Positions 4,202-9,022 of a DNA stretch of 9,022 nt are shown piece after piece (within the stretch, counting starts at the first letter, position 1; each line of letters begins with the position of its first letter). This DNA comes from Fidelibacterota bacterium (GTDB lineage Bacteria > Fidelibacterota > UBA2242), in contig JAGLWX010000164.1 of the NCBI GenBank assembly GCA_023133185.1, positions 1 through 9,022 on the forward strand, in the 5' to 3' direction. A program made the translations under genes and the position numbers. The notes beneath the pieces were generated by a model. It made no database searches, was not told the origin of the DNA, and saw only the letters and a list, made by a program, of their open reading frames with translations.

Positions 4202-7200
4202 ATGAAAACAAAAAAAAATTCAATATTTAATATTTACAAAATTTCTGTTTTACTGATTTTCAGTTTATTAAATATATATGTGCTTGAAGCTCAAGTGAAT
4301 AAACAAGAATTAATGTGCGATTTTAAAGATGATTATTGTTTACATATAAAAAGGCAAAGAACGAGCTATCGTATTACCTCCTCGGATACCTCAAATTTAA
4401 ACGGCTTAGTAATAAATGTAATGAATGATTCTGCAATAACAGATTTAACTATAAAGGTTGATGGTTCTCCTGTTCAAATTGATTCATCAGGTAACTTTCA
4501 TACAGAAATATTGGGCGGAGATCATATATTTGAAGCATCGGATGGTCGAATAAATTACTGGGATTATGAAACAACAATTTCTATAAATACTGATACTTTT
4601 ATGAATGTTTTTATAATTCCAAAAAACGAAGCGGATCTCGAACTCATGAAATGGCTAATGACAAGGAATGCAAATAAAAAATGGAAAAACTTACCCATAA
4701 AAGTCTTTATTGATGAAGAAAATGCTCCAAATGATTATGCAACTCAAGTTAGAGAAGCACTAAATGATTGGAACGAAGAGACAAATCTAAACCTGTTTCA
4801 GGAAGTAAGTACAATGCCCGATACAGGCATTTATTTTATCTACTATGCATTTGGTGAATCCTATGGCTGGGGATATTATGATGATGTTGCTTATGATTCA
4901 CTTGGATTTCCAATATTGGGAAAAATCGGAATTGCAGATTGGTTGGATTCTATAGCATTTAACGTTGCTACTCATGAGATTGGTCATGCTTTGGGATTAG
5001 GACACTCATACAATAAGAAGCATATTATGTATTTTGCAGCAAGGTATCGTTATTTAGAAGAGGAGATTGCAAATGTTGTTAGATGCTTATATAAACTTCC
5101 AAATCCTTTCAACCCAGAAGACTATGTCGTACCTCTTTTCAGTACAGGTCCTTCCATACCTTATTTTGAAAATTATACCTTAGACGATATTATAGAGCAA
5201 TCTGACGGAACTGTTACTGGTTCATATCCAGATTACTACTTCAACTATCTTCTTACTGTATGGTCTGGTGATACTTTAGAAATATCCCCAGGTTCAATAT
5301 TGCATTTCAACAAGAATTCGATAGGAATATCTCTTTATATACGTGGAAATCTAAAAGCTAAAGGGACATTAAATAATCCAATAACTTTTACGGTATTAGA
5401 AGAAGATAGTTTAAGTGAATGGTGGGGAATTCTTATAGAAGCCGGTAAATGGGGAACAATAGATATTTCATATTGCAGATTCTTTAACGCTATATCAGGT
5501 GCTTTTTTCCCATCCTGGTATGGATATGGAGCAATGGAGAATAAGATAACTAATTCTTTATTTTATAATAGTAAAGTTGGACTTTGTAGATATGGGAACT
5601 TAATATTCGAAAGGAATACAACTTATGGATCTGATTATGGATTAGAAGAAAAAGCTGGAGATTTTGCTTCTATAAAAAATAATATTTTTAGCAACCATAT
5701 TTATGGATTATTTAGCTACGGCTCAATAATTTCATACAACAACTTTTGGAACAATCAGTTTGATTACTGGGGGGATACTCCAGATAGTACAAATTTATTT
5801 CTATATCCAGAGTATTTAGATACTTCAAATCTGGATTTCAGTCTTCTGAGTATTTCCCCGCTTATTGATGCTGGCAATCCCGATTTGGATGGTGATGGGA
5901 TAACATGGGTAAGCGACCCCGATGATCGGGATCCTGATGGTACAAGAATGGATATCGGAGCATTTTATTACGATCAGATTCAAGATTATATGTCGTTAGT
6001 TGAAATTAATTTCTTTAATATGTACGCGAATGATACAATTGAAATTCCTATCAATATCCAATTTCTTACGGATTCTACATTTAGTTCAGCTGAAATCACA
6101 ATTGGCGGTTATCACGGTTTAATTGATTTCATTGGAATCGATACAGATTCAAGTTTAATAGGAGACGCTGGCTGGATCTATCAGTTAAATGAATCCGATA
6201 GTCTGTTAAGTATATCAATGTCTGGGGTTAATGAAGTCGGAGAAAATGGCGTTTTGTTTTGGTTAAAATATTTCGTTCCTGATTCAGCTTTAGGATTTAT
6301 CCCCATCACTATTGAGTCTGCAATCTTCGATTCAGGTAACATCTCCGTTCTCATTAGTTCAGGTGGGGTGAATATCATTCATTCTGGTCCGGTATGGTAT
6401 GTAAGCACGTCGGGCAATGACCAAACTGGTATTGGTTCACAATTATCACCTTTTGCATCAATTCAGCATGGCATCGATATGACCAATGATAATGATACAG
6501 TTTTAGTATCGCCCGGCACTTATGTAGAGAACATAAACTTCAATGGAAAGAATATTGTCGTTGGTTCACTCATTCTAACTACCGGAGATACTGCTTACAT
6601 CTCCCAGACAGTAATTGATGGGAATCAGTATGGGAGTGTAGTAACAGTTGAGAATGGGGAGGATTCAACTTCTTTATTGACTGGCTTTACACTAACTAAC
6701 GGGTATGGAAATTATGCTAGCCCTTGGGGTTCGTCATCTTACTTTGGAGGCGGTATATATTGCAACAACTCAAGCCCTTTAATTAGAAATTTAATTATTA
6801 AAAACAATATTGCTGCCTATGGTGGTGGTATGTCTTTGTGTAATTATAATGGTACTATTAGCAACGTTGTCGTTATTAACAATCAAGCCGTAGACTGGGG
6901 TAGAGGTGGCGGTATTCTAATTTGGACAGCTACTCCCATTTTTCAGGATGTTCTTATTGCTAACAATGATGCCGCACATAACGGTGGTGGTATTTGGTTA
7001 ACCGGAAATGCGGTTCCAATATTTCATCGTGTCATTGTTATTAATAATACTGCACTAAGCGGTGGAGGTATTCAATGTAGTGGCGCGCATCCAACCTTAA
7101 TTAATGTAACCTTAAGTCACAACAATGCAATTAATAACGGTGGGGCAATTTTTTGTGAAGGATTTGCAGAACCGAAATTAATTAACTCAATCATTTGGGA

Positions 7201-7840
7201 TAATTATCCCCAGGGTGTTTATTTCGTATCTGGTAGTAACAGCAATAGTGTTACTCTTGCATATTCTGATGTGCAAGGTGGTGAATCAGGAATTGTTACT
7301 AATAATAACGGCACAGTGAATTGGTTGAATGGAAATATAGATACTAACCCACTATTTGTGGATTCGTCAAATGATGATTTCCAATTGCAAGAAGATTCAC
7401 CCTGCATCGATGCCGGTACAGCTTTCTTTATATGGGAAGAAGATACTTTAGTTTACTTGAGTGAAGATGATTATGACGGTTCTGCACCAGATATGGGAGC
7501 TCTTGAATCACCATATACCGTGGCAATTGGCGATGAACATATTTTGCCCAATAAATTTACTCTTTATCAAAATTACCCCAACCCTTTTAATCCAGTAACG
7601 ACAATACGGTATGATATTCCAGAGCAGAGCCACGTTCTGATAACTATTTATGATATTTTAGGTAGGCGGATAAGAACTATAGTGAATGAAGCTGCGGAAC
7701 CCGGTTTCAAGTCAGTAATTTGGGATGGAAAGAATAGATCAGGAAATATTGTTTCAAGTGGTATCTATTTTTATCAGATAACAGCAAAATCAAATAATGA
7801 AATCTTTGTTCATATTAAAAAATTGGTTCTGTTACGGTAA
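4202..7840 (+). CDS. Secreted matrixin-type metalloprotease with beta-helix, cohesin-like and T9SS sorting domains
   Basis: A 1,212-residue exported protein. ATG 4202 gives a typical signal peptide (M-K-T-K-K, hydrophobic core, cleavage likely after L-E-A at residue 30); ATG 4187 would add five residues, and neither has a Shine-Dalgarno. Domain order: a small carboxypeptidase-regulatory-like beta sandwich (about 50-130); a metzincin peptidase (about 150-295) with H258-E-I-G-H262-A-L-G-L-G-H268 and Met-turn I-M276, the full matrixin zinc site; a right-handed beta-helix (about 330-575); a cohesin-like beta domain (about 592-727); a DUF1565/polymorphic-outer-membrane-protein-like beta-helix (about 730-1110) with G-G-G-I coils every 26 or so residues; and a type A T9SS sorting domain (about 1115-1212) with Y-P-N-P-F-N-P and a G-x-x-x-S-x-W-D-G-K/G-I-Y-F-Y ending. 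It is likely secreted and surface-attached; the substrate, protein or polysaccharide, is unknown. The gene is AT-rich and no promoter is evident. Confidence 0.9.
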   Translation: MKTKKNSIFNIYKISVLLIFSLLNIYVLEAQVNKQELMCDFKDDYCLHIKRQRTSYRITSSDTSNLNGLVINVMNDSAITDLTIKVDGSPVQIDSSGNFHTEILGGDHIFEASDGRINYWDYETTISINTDTFMNVFIIPKNEADLELMKWLMTRNANKKWKNLPIKVFIDEENAPNDYATQVREALNDWNEETNLNLFQEVSTMPDTGIYFIYYAFGESYGWGYYDDVAYDSLGFPILGKIGIADWLDSIAFNVATHEIGHALGLGHSYNKKHIMYFAARYRYLEEEIANVVRCLYKLPNPFNPEDYVVPLFSTGPSIPYFENYTLDDIIEQSDGTVTGSYPDYYFNYLLTVWSGDTLEISPGSILHFNKNSIGISLYIRGNLKAKGTLNNPITFTVLEEDSLSEWWGILIEAGKWGTIDISYCRFFNAISGAFFPSWYGYGAMENKITNSLFYNSKVGLCRYGNLIFERNTTYGSDYGLEEKAGDFASIKNNIFSNHIYGLFSYGSIISYNNFWNNQFDYWGDTPDSTNLFLYPEYLDTSNLDFSLLSISPLIDAGNPDLDGDGITWVSDPDDRDPDGTRMDIGAFYYDQIQDYMSLVEINFFNMYANDTIEIPINIQFLTDSTFSSAEITIGGYHGLIDFIGIDTDSSLIGDAGWIYQLNESDSLLSISMSGVNEVGENGVLFWLKYFVPDSALGFIPITIESAIFDSGNISVLISSGGVNIIHSGPVWYVSTSGNDQTGIGSQLSPFASIQHGIDMTNDNDTVLVSPGTYVENINFNGKNIVVGSLILTTGDTAYISQTVIDGNQYGSVVTVENGEDSTSLLTGFTLTNGYGNYASPWGSSSYFGGGIYCNNSSPLIRNLIIKNNIAAYGGGMSLCNYNGTISNVVVINNQAVDWGRGGGILIWTATPIFQDVLIANNDAAHNGGGIWLTGNAVPIFHRVIVINNTALSGGGIQCSGAHPTLINVTLSHNNAINNGGAIFCEGFAEPKLINSIIWDNYPQGVYFVSGSNSNSVTLAYSDVQGGESGIVTNNNGTVNWLNGNIDTNPLFVDSSNDDFQLQEDSPCIDAGTAFFIWEEDTLVYLSEDDYDGSAPDMGALESPYTVAIGDEHILPNKFTLYQNYPNPFNPVTTIRYDIPEQSHVLITIYDILGRRIRTIVNEAAEPGFKSVIWDGKNRSGNIVSSGIYFYQITAKSNNEIFVHIKKLVLLR
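6746..7147 (+). repeat. In-gene repeats encoding G-G-G-I beta-helix coils
   Basis: Six GG(T/A)GG-type units begin at 6746, 6821, 6905, 6983, 7061 and 7139; spacings are 75, 84, 78, 78 and 78 nt, i.e. 25-28 codons. Each encodes G-G-(G/A)-(I/M) preceded by an I/V-x-N-N-x-A strand and loop, one turn of a parallel beta-helix. The units are divergent at the DNA level, so this is an old protein repeat rather than a recent tandem duplication. Confidence 0.8.
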
Positions 7841-7882
7841 GTTAATGCTTTAAAAAATGATCAAACTAACACAAGCTTCACT

Positions 7883-7916
7883 ATAGGTAGGGTGTAAAAG
7901 TTTCGAATTATTAATG
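7883..7916. repeat. Left inverted repeat of the secreted-protein unit
   Basis: The outer 19 bp, ATAGGTAGGGTGTAAAAGT (7883-7901), match the reverse complement of 8352-8369 at 17 positions with one mismatch and one gap. An inner segment, ATTATTAATG (7907-7916), matches the reverse complement of 8340-8348 with one gap. The repeat runs straight into the ribosome-binding site of the enclosed gene. Confidence 0.75.
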
Positions 7917-7923
7917 AGGGAGG
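7916..7923 (+). promoter_or_regulatory. Strong Shine-Dalgarno of the 134-aa secreted protein
   Basis: GAGGGAGG lies 7 nt before ATG 7931, a much stronger site than those of the flanking genes. Confidence 0.75.
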
Positions 7924-7930
7924 TTCAAAA

Positions 7931-8335
7931 ATGTATAAAAAAATAATTTTAATTAACTTACTAATCGTTTTTCTTTTTTTGCCCTTTGTTAATGCCTTTG
8001 CCCAAGAACGTGATGATAACTATGTTTATATTTATCTTACAGCACGAGATCGTAGTGGGTATGCTTTTAGTGGAACATTCAAAGTAACCGCAGTTTTAAA
8101 AAAATACAATCAAAACACTGGTGAGTGGATTAAAAAGAGAGTTACAGGGACTATAAGAACAAACAGTAATGGAGAAGGTTGGACAAGCATGCCAGGATTT
8201 AGCTTTAACAATTGGGTCACAGCTGGTGAAATAAGAGTTTATTATAGAAGTATAAATAACAACAATTTCCTTGGATCGACATTCAGTAATAATTCAAAAA
8301 AAGCAACAATATCCGTCAGGGTGTATAATCCATAA
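7931..8335 (+). CDS. Small secreted protein of unknown function
   Basis: A 134-residue protein with a clear Sec signal peptide: M-Y-K-K, a 16-residue hydrophobic core (I-I-L-I-N-L-L-I-V-F-L-F-L-P-F-V) and likely cleavage after A-F-A at about residue 24. The mature part, about 110 residues, is rich in Tyr, Asn, Ser and Thr with alternating strands (Y-V-Y-I-Y-L-T-A, G-T-F-K-V-T-A-V-L, A-T-I-S-V-R-V-Y), suggesting a single small beta-sandwich, perhaps of the kind used as a surface or binding module. It has no cysteines, no T9SS sorting domain and no catalytic motif that I can see. It is enclosed by imperfect inverted repeats only 15 bp before its start and 4 bp after its stop, with nothing else inside. 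I do not recognise the family; a surface, adhesion or effector role is possible but not shown. Confidence 0.75.
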   Translation: MYKKIILINLLIVFLFLPFVNAFAQERDDNYVYIYLTARDRSGYAFSGTFKVTAVLKKYNQNTGEWIKKRVTGTIRTNSNGEGWTSMPGFSFNNWVTAGEIRVYYRSINNNNFLGSTFSNNSKKATISVRVYNP

Positions 8336-8339
8336 ATAA

Positions 8340-8369
8340 CATTAATATGTCACTTTTACACCAACCTAT
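8340..8369. repeat. Right inverted repeat of the secreted-protein unit
   Basis: ACTTTTACACCAACCTAT (8352-8369) and CATTAATAT (8340-8348) are the inverted partners of the left repeat at 7883-7916. The repeat begins 4 bp after the stop of the small secreted gene and covers the first apparent codons of the following open frame. No obvious target-site duplication is seen outside the two repeats. Confidence 0.75.
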
Positions 8370-9022
8370 TTTGATTAATCTGGCATGTGCTCCTTGTAAA
8401 TTTATTAATCGAGAAATATTCAAGCAAGCACAGCGATTGGGTGTTAAGACAGTTATCTACGGCGGAAACAGATTTGAATACTTTCCATCAGGTCCCTCAT
8501 CTATCGATATCAAAGCAGAGAACAGGTATTCTTTTGTAAATATGGTAAGAGACAACGTCTTGCGAGTAGTTAAAGGATTCAGTATTTTAGTCAGTTCACC
8601 TGCACTACTAAAATACTGCACGACTATTTTTAAAGCTTCGATACTTTATGTCAATCAATATACAGTATATTTACGACTTCGCTATCCTGATATATTCAGA
8701 TTCGATTACTTTCATTTAGCCGATTGGGACGAAACCAGGATCATTGAGGTGTTGAATAAACTCGGATGGAAACTCCCCTCCGGATGCAATTCAACCTGGC
8801 GTGCTGATTGTATCTTTGAGGCAGTTAAAAACACCGCTTTTAAAAATCAACTTGGTTTTACCTATACACAAGCTATGTATAGCAACTTAATCCGAGCAGG
8901 TAAAATATCAAGGGAAGAAGCCCTAAATCGTTTAGAGAAAGAAGGGATATCTGAGCAACGATTATTTGAAGCATTAAGGTTATGTGGTTTATCAGTAGAT
9001 ACTTTCTTACCAAAGAACGAAT
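8347..9022 (+). CDS. PP-loop ATP-pyrophosphatase family protein lacking its N-terminus; runs past window end
   Basis: The frame is open from just after a stop at 8326-8328 to the last base; 225 residues are visible from ATG 8347. It matches the middle and end of PP-loop enzymes of the N-acetyl-sugar amidotransferase type (WbpG/PseA-like, surface-sugar biosynthesis): A-C14-A-P-C17-K near the start, then A-Q-R-L-G-V-K-T-V-I-Y-G-G-N-R-F-E (28-44), D-Y-F-H-L-A-D-W-D-E (120-129), S-T-W-R-A-D-C155 and a helical I-S-R-E-E-A-L-N-R-L-E tail. The ATP-binding S-G-G-x-D-S loop that normally precedes the first Cys pair is absent and not found anywhere else upstream in the window. Recognisable homology begins at about 8371, the outer edge of the right inverted repeat. 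There is no Shine-Dalgarno. It is probably a 5'-truncated gene remnant, or a PP-loop-less variant. Confidence 0.65.
   Translation, partial: MSLLHQPILINLACAPCKFINREIFKQAQRLGVKTVIYGGNRFEYFPSGPSSIDIKAENRYSFVNMVRDNVLRVVKGFSILVSSPALLKYCTTIFKASILYVNQYTVYLRLRYPDIFRFDYFHLADWDETRIIEVLNKLGWKLPSGCNSTWRADCIFEAVKNTAFKNQLGFTYTQAMYSNLIRAGKISREEALNRLEKEGISEQRLFEALRLCGLSVDTFLPKNE

Noticed and set aside
6746..7147. CRISPR-like or tandem DNA repeats
   Set aside because: The 75-84-bp periodicity comes from protein-level G-G-G-I coils; the DNA units are strongly diverged and in frame within one gene.

Overview
The window looks like a chromosomal segment from a bacterium of the FCB group (Bacteroidota, Ignavibacteriota, Calditrichota or Marinimicrobia-like). 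The main evidence is a large secreted protein ending in a type IX secretion (Por) sorting domain with a YPNPFNP motif, together with AT-rich coding sequence and several starts without a clear Shine-Dalgarno site. The phylum cannot be fixed from this window.

Layout. Positions 1-1138 (+) hold the end of an endonuclease/exonuclease/phosphatase-fold protein, overlapping by 11 bp a predicted outer-membrane barrel protein. Positions 1179-3366 (-) hold a two-gene operon: an amino-sugar kinase of the AmgK type fused to the C-terminal domain of RapZ, followed by a MurU-like sugar-1-phosphate nucleotidyltransferase. Together they suggest kinase-plus-uridylyltransferase activation of a (peptidoglycan-derived) sugar, with a built-in amino-sugar-phosphate sensing domain. 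Positions 3367-4186 form an accessory stretch: a near-consensus sigma-70-type promoter, a possible 36-codon ORF, an 11-bp perfect hairpin, a 69-aa zinc-ribbon protein with G+C-richer codon use, and a 230-bp non-coding tail with several complementary segments. Positions 4187/4202-7840 encode a roughly 1,200-residue secreted matrixin-type metalloprotease with two beta-helix regions, a cohesin-like domain and the T9SS sorting domain. Positions 7883-8369 are a compact unit: a 134-aa secreted protein gene tightly enclosed by imperfect inverted repeats of about 30 bp. From 8347 to the window end an open frame matches the C-terminal two thirds of a PP-loop ATP-pyrophosphatase (N-acetyl-sugar amidotransferase/WbpG/PseA type), but the ATP-binding N-terminus is missing; recognisable homology begins right at the outer edge of the right inverted repeat.

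The items most worth a second look are the inverted-repeat-bounded secreted-protein unit with its adjoining headless PP-loop gene, the kinase-RapZ fusion, and the compositionally distinct zinc-ribbon/structured-tail island. All family assignments come from reading the translations by eye; no database search or RNA folding was run.
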